Shown here piece after piece: positions 44,607 to 54,757 of a stretch of DNA of 64,000 nucleotides. A program made the position numbers and the translations under genes. Source of the stretch: Zhengitettix transpicula (lineage: Eukaryota; Arthropoda; Insecta; Orthoptera; Tetrigidae); NCBI GenBank assembly GCA_037074705.1, contig CM073593.1, positions 11,413,001-11,477,000 on the forward strand, written 5' to 3'. Under the pieces are notes generated by a model, which was given only the letters and a program-made list of their open reading frames with translations, made no database searches and was not told the origin of the DNA. Numbering within the stretch: position 1 is the stretch's first letter; each line of letters opens with the position of its first letter.

Positions 44607-45943
44607 CCACTGTGAACAAAAAGTAAAGAGAATTTATTTATAAAATATAAATTCTTTATTTATTCTTCCAGATCAATTTCACCCCTCTTCAAAGTAATTC
44701 CCGTTCTATAAAATGCACTTTTTCCAACACTTTTTCCAGTCCTCGAAACAGTCGGAATAGTCTTTTTCCGGTATAGCATTCAATACCTTCTTCGATTCAG
44801 TTTTTAGCTCCTCAATCGTGTCAAAACGATTCGGTTTTTATCTCCTCAATCGTGTCAAAACGGCGTCCCCGCATTGGCCTTTTGAGTTTGCTGAATAGCC
44901 AGAAGTCGCACGGAGCCAAATCAGGCGAATACGGTGGTTGCGGAACGACATGAGTCGAGTTTTTGGCAAAAAGTCGCGAAGAACCAATGCAGTATGACAT
45001 GGTGCATTATCGTGATGAAGGAACCAAGAGTTGTTCGCCCATAATTCCGGCCGTTTCAGACGAATAGCTTCACGCAAACGACGCATAACGCTCAAATAAT
45101 ATTCTTTGTTGACAGTTTGGCCCGGCGGAAAGAATTCATAGTGCACCACACCACGATAATCAAAGAAAACTGTCAACATGACCTTGATTTTCGATCGATT
45201 TTGCCGTGGTCTTTTCGGTGTTGCTTCACCTTTTGCACGATATTCGCTGGATTGGTCGGTGGTTTCAGGGTCGTATGCGTAAATCCAAGTCTCGTCTCCA
45301 ATAATGATGCATTTCAAGTGGTTTTGATAGTCAGACAGCAAAGTTTCACACACATCAACGCGACGCTTTTATTCCAAAAATTGAGCGATTTTGGCACCAA
45401 TCGAGACTTGACGCGTTTGAGACACAAAACATTCTTCAAAATGGTTTGGGCTGAGCCAAATGATATTCCAACACTATCAGTGAGATCTCTAATTGTCCAT
45501 CGACGATTTTCAAGCACCGAATCTTTGAATTTTTGGACGTGGGCCTCGTCGGTAGACGTTGATGGTCGTCCAGAGTGCGGTTCGTCTTCAACGCGTTCTC
45601 GGCCCTCTTTGAAATCGTTGTACCACTTATAAACGTTTTTTTGTGCCATAGTTTGATCACCAAAGGCCTTCCGCAACATTTTGAACGTGTCCGCACAAGA
45701 ATATTCGTTCCGCAAACAAAATTTGATGCAAGTTCTTTGCTCAACAAAATCACCCATTGCAAAAATCGAAAAATTCACTTTTGGTTGTTTACAAAAACAT
45801 GTGTAACTCGGAGATAATTAAACCTTTTAACAAACAGACGCTTGGCAAAACAGTCTTACCAACCTAGGAAAAAAAATTTACCTGCCTTCCTAATACCCGG
45901 GAGTTTTAAATGACAATTTCATCTTATTTTTTGATCACAGTGG
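44607..45943 (-). mobile_element. Full-length mariner, copy 1 of a two-copy family
   Basis: This is 1,337 bp with inverted ends starting CCACTGTGAACAAAAAGTAA (left) and CCACTGTGATCAAAAAATAA (right), flanked by TA. It lies inside a LINE reverse transcriptase gene and so is younger than that insertion. It is closely similar to 49035-50345 and unrelated at the ends to the mariner at 3069. Confidence 0.93.
44660..45757 (-). pseudogene. Mariner transposase with frameshifts and a 34-bp duplication
   Basis: The gene starts at ATG 45757 (MGDFVEQRTCIKF...). It has an N-terminal helix-turn-helix domain (NEYSCADTFKMLRKAFGD, GRPSTS), then IIGDETWIYAYDPE (first Asp), HHDNAPCHTALVLRDF (second Asp) and the region of the third Asp. 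Defects: a frame change near 45370 (...KSLNFW|MCETLLS), loss of one A in the A-run at ~44970 that shifts the frame before the PDLAPCD block, and a 34-bp tandem duplication at 44802-44869 (GTTTTTA-CTCCTCAATCGTG). The 171- and 154-codon frames are pieces of this one gene. Minus-strand copy 2 helps define the ancestral frame. Confidence 0.9.
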
Positions 45944-46901
45944 TATTAATAATTTTTTTGAAAAACAACAAATCTGTCTATCCACATTTATAGACTCTGA
46001 ACTGGCATTTGGTAATGTATACAATCCAGGTCTCTACTACAAACTAAAACCACATCTAAATGATTTCCACTTTAGACTAATAACCAACTATTTAACTGAC
46101 TGATATTTTCAGTAAAATTAAACAATACTTTCTCTTCCGTTCATAAAATCTCTGCAAAGGCCCAAGGCAGTGTTATTGGACCTCTTCTCTACTCAATATA
46201 TAGTCATGATATCCAAATACTCCCAAACACCTTTACTACCATGTAAACAGATGATATAGTCATACTATGCCAAGCACCAGACATCAATACTGCACAACTA
46301 ATATTACAAGATTCACTTAATCCAATAGACGAATGGACAAACAATTGGAGAATCTCTCTCAATCCTAACAAATCTATCACAGTTCTCTTCTCCCTCAAAC
46401 GTAAAATTCACCTAAACAGCAACTTAATCTTAAATAATCAACCTATCCCTAATAAAACATCCCAATCATACATAGGAGTCATTCTAGTAACAAACTTTCC
46501 CGGTCGCTGTACATTATCAACGCAAAAAACAAATTTTACACCAGATTAAAGCCGCTATCACCTAATTCTCCACTGTAACTAAAACCCAAAAAAATGATCT
46601 ACACATCATTAATATCACCAATCTGGCAATACTCCGCAGCAGCTAATTTCCATATAAACAAAATCCAAACTTTCCAAAATAAAGCACTAAGATACATCTT
46701 GGTATTTCCCAAACCACCGAATCCACTCAGGCCTGAATATTCCCACAATAGTACAAGTAGCAAAAAAAGCATTCAATAATCAACTACGCAGACCCATCCT
46801 ACATCCTAATCCTTTAATTTCTCAAACCACCTACAACCTCCCCCCCAAATAAAATATTAAGAAGACTTAATAGAAACAGACCTGCGGATTTTACCAACTA
46901 A

Positions 46902-48159
46902 GGACAAATTCAAATTATACTCAAGGTTTATCATAACGATAATACCATGCATGTAAATATCACTGTATAAAACCATCATATATTTTTTGTATTAAGGAGA
47001 AAATTTTTTGGATAATAAGTTGACGGATAATTAAAATAACGGGGAATAAGTATAAACTCCCAACTTTTCAAGACAGCACTTTTTTATTGGTTTTTACAAA
47101 AAATACGCACCATTTTACCGGACAAGAAGTAACGAGCATCATTTTATGACTCAAAAATTAATCATTTTCTGATTTACCAACTTCTTTGTAGTTCACAAAC
47201 GACTTGACATATGATCACAAGCGCCCTTAACTCATTATGACGTATTCCTTGCAACCGCAGAATTAAAAATATTTTATAATCTGGTTCACAGTGTCAATGT
47301 CTCTTTTTTATATAACAAATACAATAATAATTATGATGAAAAACAAAGTTTGTCAGGGTATTGTGTGTGTGTGGGGGGGGGGGGGTTCTGAATGTTTAGA
47401 ATAGCAAATGAAATAAAAAAATCAATTTAATTAATTTTTCAGTATTACATTCAGACTGGTGTCGTGCCTTGGGATTTCTGCTGTGTCGTCCTCCGATCCG
47501 CTGGCGATCCCCGCTGTTGTCTAGGCCCTCTGATGACACGTTGATTCATCCAGAATATCAGAACACTTTTCAATTAATAAGAGAACATATCTGCACAATT
47601 AAGGGAGAAAAGTGTTAATAGTGGTTTCATTTGCTCAGGCAATAACAGTTTTGCCGGGGAATGCTGAGCGTCCCCTCCTATCGCTAGAATATATTTCTCT
47701 ATCCAGCGATAATATTTTTTTCCCCCAGTGATCATCTCAAAGAGATACTCTGTTCCGAAGAGTGTTCATTGCAACAAATTGAGCAATTTTTAAGACGTAA
47801 TGAGAAATAATGGCTTATTGAGATCAAAATCGCATGAAAAATAATATGATAAAAATCAAATCATATTTTTTTGACGGTTCGACCCCCCATATTAAGAAAA
47901 TCTAGGAAATAGTTTCAGAATGATTTTGCTTAAACGTGTTTTGTTAATAACAATCATACTTTCCCTTCTGATTATGCATAGTCTCCTCAGTCTCATATTT
48001 TCAACCTCTAAGCAACTTTTATCTGTGAAAAAAAGAATAGACTTCACAGGTTTTTGATTGGATGTACCTTGATTAGTTGTAAAATACGCTTGAGTTTTGC
48101 TCACGTATTCATTCAAATGAACTTACAGTTTAATAAAGAGCGTAGGTTTTCCCGACGTA
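46902..48159. other. AT-rich sequence with a TG/G-run
   Basis: The only feature is a (TG)n run joined to 13 consecutive G at about 47362-47385. No gene is seen. Confidence 0.45.
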
Positions 48160-48268
48160 TATTCTGTATAAATAGTTCTCGGGTTTCAGGTCGGGTAACG
48201 TGATTTGAGCACAACGTTTCCATGGCTGACACCGCCATCTTCGTCAACTCGAGAACTCTTTATACAGA
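48160..48268 (-). other. Hammerhead-like fold closed by a ~20-bp inverted repeat
   Basis: TTCTGTATAAATAGTTCTCG at ~48161 pairs with CGAGAACTCTTTATACAGAA at ~48249, with one mismatch. Read on the minus strand the enclosed loop contains TTGACGA, a GATGGC-loop-GCCAT hairpin and GGAAACGTTGTG (48216-48247). A small GTG-loop-CAC hairpin follows. This matches the topology of a hammerhead closed by stem I, but the first core base is T rather than C, so this copy is probably inactive. Confidence 0.4.
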
Positions 48269-48269
48269 A

Positions 48270-48594
48270 CTTACAGTTCATTGGCGTGTTTTACTAAAAA
48301 CACGAGTGATTTACTGCGTGACAGCGGATCATGCATGGATTCACCATTAAAACAAGAATAGAAACAAAAACAATGGATAGTAGCTGGATCTTCAGTTCCG
48401 ATGAAGGACGGCATTGGCGAGAAAAGGTCAAAGCGTCGGTTATTTGGGAAAGGAATTATTTTGAGCTTCTGTCATTAAATCGGAGTAAACAATAACTTGG
48501 GAAAACTATTCTAACAAAACTGGACCCAATATCTAGAAAAATGACGTGGCAATTAAAATATAATAATTCCTTTTTTGACGATGCAGTTGTTTAC
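48270..48594 (+). repeat. Left arm of a ~330-bp inverted repeat
   Basis: It is the reverse complement of 51413-51741 with roughly one difference per 15-20 bases. Shared blocks include CACGAGTGATTTACTGCGTG, CAATGGATAGTAGCTGGATC, AAAGCGTCGGTTATTTGGGA and AACTGGACCCAATATCTAGA. The arms are 2,818 bp apart. No protein is encoded. It probably represents two oppositely inserted copies of one unnamed element. Confidence 0.88.
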
Positions 48595-49034
48595 AATTGG
48601 AAAAATTGTGGAATTTTCTCTAAGGATTGAAGAAACATCCACCAAAATCCCCAGAATTAGATACCTCGGACTTACATTTGTTCCGAAAACTCTAAATTTT
48701 CCATTACGTCAATGTTGTTTTCAGACCGAGAACTTATCAGACCACTGACATGATACATCAAGTTTCTTTTTATCGTGATTATCAGAGTTATTTAATTATA
48801 TGGGTACAAAAGAGATGTACCGAATTTTAATGGAAAGTATGGAATTACTTTGGCGGTTCAGCATTGTAACAGTACCAGCTGATAAAGACACATGATGGAG
48901 ACGAAATAGACTGGCGTAATATCAGATAAGAACCTTCGACGTGCAAATTAACTCAGAAAATTTTAAATATAAGCCAATTACCTCCCGACGGAATAACCCA
49001 GAGAAAAAAAAATTATTCTGTAATTTTTAATATA
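48595..49034. other. AT-rich sequence between arm and mariner
   Basis: Nothing recognisable. Confidence 0.4.
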
Positions 49035-50345
49035 CCACTGTGAACAAAAAGTAAGGTGAATTTATTTATAAAATATTAATTCTTTATTTATTCTTCCAAA
49101 TCAATTTCATCCCCTTGAAAGTAATCCCCGTCCGATAAAACGCACTTTTTCCAACGTTTTTTCCAGTCCTCGAAACAGTCGGAATAGTCTTTTTCCGGTA
49201 TAGCCTTCAACATCTTCTTCGATTCGGTTTTTATCTCCTCAATCGTGTCAAAACGGCGTCCCCGCATTGGCCTTTTGAGTTTGCTGAACAGCTAGGTGTC
49301 GCACGGGGCCAAATCAGGCAAATACGGTGGTTGCGGAACGATATGAGTCGAGTTTTTGGCAAAAAAGTCGCGAAGAACCAATGCAGTATGACATGATGCA
49401 TTATCGTGATGAACGAACCAAGAGTTGTTCACCCATAATTCCGGCCGTTTCAGACGAATAGCTTCACGCAAACGACGCATAACGCTCATATAATATTCTT
49501 TGTTGACAGTTTGGCCCGGCGGAAGGAATTCATAGTGCACCACATCACGATAATCAAAGAAAACTGTCAACATGACCTTGATTTTCGATCGACTTTGCCG
49601 TGGTCTTTTCGGTCTTGCTTCACCTTTTGCCGATATTCGCTGGATTGGTCGGTGGTTTCAGGGTCGTATGCGTAAATCCAAGTCTCGTCTCCAGAAATGA
49701 TGCATTTCAAGTGGTCCTGATAGTCAGACAGCAAAGTTTCACACACATCAACGCGACGCTTTTTTTTCCAAAAAATTGAGCGATTTTGGCACCAATCGAG
49801 ACTTGACGCGTTTGAGACGCAAAACATTCTTCAAAATGGTTTGGGCTGAGCCAAATAATATTCCAACACTATCAGCGAGATCTGTAATTGTCCATCGACG
49901 ATTTTCATGCACCAAATCTTTGACTTTTTGGACGTGGCCCTCGTCGGTAGACGTTGATGGTCGTCCAGAGCGCGGTTCGTCTTCAACGCGTTCTCGGCCC
50001 TCTTTGAACTCGTTGTACCACTTGCAAACGTTTTTTTGTGCCATAGTTAGATCACCAAAGGCCTTCCGCAACATTTTCAACGTGTCCGCACAAGAATATT
50101 CGTTCCGCAAACAAAATGTGATACAAGTTCTTTGCTCAACAAAATCACCCATTGCAAAAATCGAAAAATTCACTTTTGGTTGTTTACAAAAACACGTGTA
50201 ACTCGCAGATAATTAAACCTTTTAACAAACAGACGCTTGGCAAATATTATAGACAGTCCTACCACCTAGGGAAAGAAAATTTAGCTGCCTTCCTTTACCC
50301 GGGAATTTTAAATGAAAATTTCACCTTACTTTTTGATCACAGTAG
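49035..50345 (-). mobile_element. Full-length mariner, copy 2 of the family
   Basis: This is 1,311 bp with inverted ends CCACTGTGAACAAAAAGTAA (left) and CTACTGTGATCAAAAAGTAA (right), flanked by TA. It matches 44607-45943 along its length but lacks the 34-bp duplication. It lies between the arms of the 48270/51413 inverted repeat. Confidence 0.93.
49088..50152 (-). pseudogene. Mariner transposase, two frameshifts and a nonsense codon
   Basis: ATG at 50152 to TAA at 49088-49090 gives ~354 codons if frames are joined. Visible parts: MGDFVEQRTCITF, the N-terminal HTH domain, SGDETWIYAYDPE (first Asp), VHHDNASCHTALVLRDFFAK (second Asp), PDLAPCD (third Asp). Defects: a length change in the T/A-run at ~49760 (LEKKASR-stop versus WKKKRRVDV), one base missing at ~49629 relative to copy 1, and TGG to TAG just after LAPCD at ~49294. 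The third Asp context is intact here but not in copy 1. Confidence 0.9.
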
Positions 50346-51412
50346 TATATAATTTGTAACAATAAATGGAAAATAAAACAAATTTCACCAAATTACATTT
50401 AAATAATGATAAGCATAAATATCATGCTCTTTACAAACTATGGTTAGTTGAAACTTTAAAATATTCTGAGATAAGTGGCGCAACACTTGAAATTTAATAA
50501 TATTTTTTTGCAATATGTGACTTCCAAGAGCATTCTTTCAGTGTGAGGAGTGGTCCCAGAAGAAAAAGTCTATTTTCCCTGTTAAAGAGGAAGTCTTCTT
50601 CCGCAAGAAGCGTCCGAACAACCACCACCTGTATTGATGTTTTTATCTCCAGATATGGGTAGGAGAGTAAACACATGTTTAACATTCATTATAATAATAT
50701 TTAAAAAACTAATTTTTGATTTTCAAAGCTATTGAATGTTATATTGAATATCTGTTGTTCCGACTTTGATTTTAACATTTTCATTTTCTTAATAACCGCA
50801 TTTTCACTGTAATAATCTTTACTCGACTTGTTGTAACGAATCTATAAACAATTAAGCTTGTAAATCGACTTGGTGGTATGACAAGTAAAGAAGCTGGAAT
50901 AACAGGATGGAGTTAGCTACTGGAAGTATTTCTCGACTGAGTCACTTTTTCCTAATTATGTTTTATTAGGAAAATGTTGTTAAAAGTGCAAACGAGACTC
51001 ATTTTAACTTACTCCGAAATAAGAGCATATTTTTAAGCATGGAAAAATTCTTGTGACGTAACGAGGATCTCGGGGTATGCGAGAAAGAAAAAACTGTTTG
51101 CGCTAGTGATTGGCACGACACCTCAACTGCGAACTCAGCTCAAATCGTGATTCGTTTCTTCGTCTCCGAGGATACTTAAGCGATGTTTCAGTTAAAGTTC
51201 GTAGCCGTTTGAAATATAACAACAGAGATGCGATAAATAACGGTAAATCTATTTTAACAAAAAAATAAAGAAATTCTATTACTAGGTTAGAATTAATTTG
51301 AGTTACTTAATATAAGTTGAAATTTTGACAATTCCATTTCGATCAAAATAGTTTATCATGATTTTTGCTCTAGTGTAATATTCATATAAAATGTCACTCG
51401 TGACAAATACTC
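50346..51412. other. Unassigned sequence
   Basis: Nothing recognisable. Frames of up to 66 codons have no motif. Confidence 0.4.
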
Positions 51413-51741
51413 GTAAACAACTGCATCGTCATAAAATGAATTATTATATTATATTTTAATTGACACGTCATTTTTCTAGATATTGGGTCCAGTTTTGTTA
51501 GAATAGTTTTCCCAAGTTATTGTTTACTCCGATTTAATGACAGGAGATCAAAATAATTCCTTTCCCAAATAACCGACGCTTTGATCTTTCTCGCCGATGC
51601 CATCCTTTATCGGAACTTAAGATCCAGCTACTATCCATTGTTTTTGTTTCTATTCTTGTTTTAATGCTGAATCCATGCTTAATCCGTTGTCACGCAGTAA
51701 ATCACTCGTGTTTTTAGTAAAACTCGCCAATGAACTGTAAG
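51413..51741 (-). repeat. Right arm of a ~330-bp inverted repeat
   Basis: Partner of 48270-48594. Just outside this arm the sequence reads GTGCGAAGCCGAAAC, while outside the left arm lies the hammerhead-like fold, so the two copies diverge at this point. Confidence 0.88.
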
Positions 51742-52563
51742 TGCGAAGCCGAAACATTTATAGAGTACCGTCACATTAATGTTATAACATCTATAAAACT
51801 TGCTCCTCGTAATAGTTGTATAATACAACATAAACCCAGTTATGTACGAGAATACCATTATATATTATATATAGCCCTTCGTTTTCAATTCCTGCAAATT
51901 CCTCCCTGGTGCCAATATAATGCGAATACCACGAAGTCCAATAACTCAACCCAGTGCGCATGCAACAGTTGTGAGAACATTTTGCGTCGCAGACACCCGT
52001 TAATAAATACTCATGGTGGATGGGAAAGTCAAAAGTTTCTGTGTCTTGATTTTCATATAATTTATTGAGTAATTTTATGAAAGTTAAAGTATTTCAAATT
52101 ATGCCTCTTTAAGAAACGAAAATATATTTTATCTTACTCTAAATTATCCATCCTGTTCAATTTGGTACTATTATCTATGGCACAGTATCTAAAATATCTG
52201 TTCATATTATTATAATCTTTCTACCCGTTCGAGTTTCTCTCATGACAGTGACCTTCTCATATAAAAATGGATGATATCCTATAGCATTTCTTCAACGTTC
52301 TTTTCTTTTATGTTAGTGTATTTTATATTTTTATGAACAAACTTATCTCAGATTTCTTGTGAGTTGATGAACCAAAATTCCGTCGCACAATTCTAACTTC
52401 ACTAACTGCTTCCTCGGTCATTCTTGCCCCTGGACCCTTTTTGATTCAGGGAGGAACCTGCATCCTCTTCAATGGGGCAATTATTTAAATAATTCAAGAT
52501 TCGGATGACATTTCCGACGAGTCTGACAAAATAAAGTCAAGTAAGATCAAGATACTTGGTGTA
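51742..52563. other. Unassigned sequence
   Basis: A frame of 112 codons (51730-52068) starts inside the repeat arm and has no recognisable domain. No gene is called. Confidence 0.4.
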
Positions 52564-52690
52564 AAAACTGAAATAACAAGATATATTTGGCGGTAAAATT
52601 GAAATTCCCGAGATGTTTGGCGATAAAACTGAAATATCGCGACATATTTGGCGGTAAAACTGAGATATCTGGAGACATATCACCAGATTA
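52564..52690. repeat. ~31-bp minisatellite, four units
   Basis: AAAACTGAAATA..., ...TATTTGGCGGT repeats at 52564, 52595, 52625 and 52656 with divergence, the last unit being the weakest. It lies just upstream of LTR-like unit C'. Confidence 0.75.
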
Positions 52691-52714
52691 CGACAGTGAA
52701 AATTTTATATATAT

Positions 52715-53768
52715 TGTAGAAAATAGAAATATGTAATTAATTCATAAATTGTTTTATTTAATTATTGGCGGCGTAACTCTGAGATCATGGCATTGTAAAT
52801 AACTGCATTGTTTGGCGAGAATGAGAGCTGATAATACGTGGTATTGTCAAAGTCGAACCAGGACTTTAGCGGACTTCAGAGTGTGTTTGTCAGATGTAAA
52901 CCACCAGTACTCAATTACTAGTTGCGAGTTGCCCGTTGCCAGTTCCCAGTGGTTGTCAGATATTCAGAAAGAGCAGAACTAGTCAGCGAGCGGCATGTGA
53001 TCTGCAAAGAATTAGAGGTTCTGCGAAACAGAAAGGCATCGAAAGTTTTCCAAAATGTTCGAATAATGACTAGATAGTAGAATCAGTGCAATGGCCTGTT
53101 AGTGAAAAAGTGTTGTAAATAACAATATTAAAGCAAATCACGTGTGCAAAAACTTAAGCATCTCAAACAAAATGGTGTGTAATTAAAACAAATTTTCATC
53201 TGTAAACCTTATAAGTAAATATCATCTACCGTCAGATTTAGATAAATTTATTCTAATTATATAACTTTTCAGCTAGGTTTTTTATTGAATAAGAAAGATC
53301 GCCAATACAGACAAAAAAAGGGTAATATAAATTCCACACAACGTTTCTTTTTCTATCAGACGTAAAATTATTTTCATTTTAGTTTTTTATTGTAAATGAA
53401 TTTTTTTCTACTCTGTTTATTAGAAGGCCCGATAAGCGGCTATGAAATTGAGATTTCTCACAAAAGCAGAGGGATTAATTTAAAATGTAAAACCAACGAA
53501 GTTCAAATTTGTAAACTAAATAATTTTGTTTGTTTGTCATCTTTTAAAAAGTAATTATTTTATTTCCTTTATTATTTTAATCTTTTGAATACCACATTCG
53601 TTTGTCTCTAACGTGTTGGTATTTTGTATATATAATCTTTTGAATATTACATAAATTTGACTAACGTAGAGCTTGTTAAATAGTTAATATTAAATACTAC
53701 ATAATTTGGCGCCACAACGTGCTGGCAATTTACTTCTATTAAATTTTATACAGTCAATTTTGAATACT

Positions 53769-53771
<3 letters not shown>
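52715..53771 (+). mobile_element. LTR-like unit C', with intron-like signals
   Basis: It starts TGTAGAAAATAG and ends ATACTACA, 1,057 bp, and is related to unit C at 9537 (ATTATTGGCGGCGTAACTCTG, TTGTTTGGCGAGAATG). The donor-like site is GTGTGT at 53175; the acceptor TTCTACTCTGTTTATTAG ends at 53423, followed by AAGGCCCGATAAGCGG. The apparent intron is 249 nt against 116 in unit C; a Penelope 3' fragment inserted at ~53275-53395 accounts for the difference. AACGTG-type motifs recur three times near the 3' end (~53610-53725). Confidence 0.6.
53275..53395 (-). mobile_element. Penelope 3' fragment inside unit C'
   Basis: AATACAGACAAAAAAAGGGT, AATATAAATTCCACACAACG and TTTCT match the minus-strand Penelope 3' ends at 16858 and 14118. 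It is truncated in the hammerhead-like region. Its absence from unit C marks it as a later insertion. Confidence 0.62.

Positions 53772-53811
<40 letters not shown>
53772..53811. repeat. (TA)n linker between LTR-like units
   Basis: A pure TA run joins the end of unit C' to the start of unit A'. Confidence 0.95.
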
Positions 53812-53814
<3 letters not shown>

Positions 53815-54757
53815 AGTAATTGGTAATTAAGGCATTATTCTAATTGAAAAGTTGAATTGTAGAGGACTCATTATTAGTGGATATAGAGCGGACGCCGCAA
53901 CAAACCGGCAAGGCAAAGAAAGCATTGTTAATCGGTCGAGAGGGTTTTTACGCGCTCAAAATTTACGAGACGAACAGTTCAGTCGGGCAGCAGACCGCGA
54001 ATAGATCAGACGAAAAGTTTTACAGTCGGCAGTCAGAACGAAAGAATGTGGTCCAGTCACAAACATGCTTTCAAATATTAAAAAGTAAAGCAATATTCAG
54101 TTGGGAAGGAGACAGAGCAACTAGTGTGTATTCGGTGGTCGAGCGTAGATTCATCATGCTGGCCATAGACAAACCAATGAAGTCCATTTTCAACTAAAGT
54201 CATGAGATCTACAAATCCAGGTTGCAGTAAAGCATCGAGAACCAACCAATTTGTGTTAAACCAACTAACAAACTACGCCAATTAGAGCCTGTGAACATTT
54301 AGAGTCTGTGAGTACTTAGAATCAGTGATGTCCCCAAAATTGTGCACGAAAAGCTAAAAAGAGACCTGGGCGGCCGTAAGTAGAGAAAAACTTTAAAATA
54401 ATTTGTAAACCGTGTTTAAAAGATAAAAGTCAGATCGTTCTTTAATTATTTAATTATCGATAAAATGAGATCCTTAATTCCTGATAAAATTAAAATTGTT
54501 TAAATTCAATCTTTAGTATTATTTCTTCCGCAACAAATTTCGTCTATGTTCAGACGCATTGATTTCCATAAAAAGTAAATGTAATTTTGATTATATAAAT
54601 TATGCCATTTATCAAACCCAGTTCAAGACCCTGAGATCCCAAATATTTTGTGTATTTTATACTTGTTTTAAAATTGTTAATAAATCTTGTTTAATAGTTT
54701 TCACTTCAGTTCTTTTCATTTAGAAACGCCACATTAATATTATATTTAATTATTACA
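53812..54757 (+). mobile_element. LTR-like unit A', with intron-like signals
   Basis: Closely similar to unit A (7224): TGTAGTAATTGGTAATTAAG start, AATTGTAGAGGACTCATTAT, GCGGACGCCGCAACAAACC, TCAGTGATGTCCCCAAAATT. The donor-like GTAAGT lies at 54376, and the acceptor TTATCAAACCCAG ends at 54621 (246-nt intron), then TTCAAGACCCTGAGATCC and AATAAA near 54680; the end is ATTATTACA. A 106-codon frame (53877-54197) is not preserved in unit A because of a two-base difference near its start, so it is unlikely to be a protein. Confidence 0.62.

Larger units (their letters stand above)
44455..46901 (+). pseudogene. Jockey-type LINE reverse transcriptase, interrupted by a mariner
   Basis: Read around the mariner, RT motifs occur in order: LIPNQQFGF (44530-44565); after the insertion, YNPGLYYKLKPHLNDFHFRL and NYLTD; QGSVIGPLLYSIYSHDIQIL; a damaged catalytic box reading stop-TDDIVIL in place of YADD; WRISLNPNKS; then IYTSLISPIWQY, INKIQTFQNKALRYIL and RRLNRNRPADFTN to a TAA at 46899-46901. 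Several frameshifts and stops occur. The 5' part (endonuclease) is not visible. The mariner lies between VTEY and the NNFFEKQQ region. The gene is old and dead. Confidence 0.78.

Noticed and set aside
45117..45632. 171-codon plus-strand frame in the mariner
   Set aside because: Antisense shadow of the transposase gene; the sister copy at 49776-50201 shows the same by-product.
47362..47385. G-quadruplex or regulatory G-run
   Set aside because: A (TG)n-G13 simple repeat; nothing around it suggests function.
53877..54197. 106-codon frame in LTR-like unit A'
   Set aside because: A two-base difference near the start destroys it in the closely similar unit A, so it is not under coding selection.
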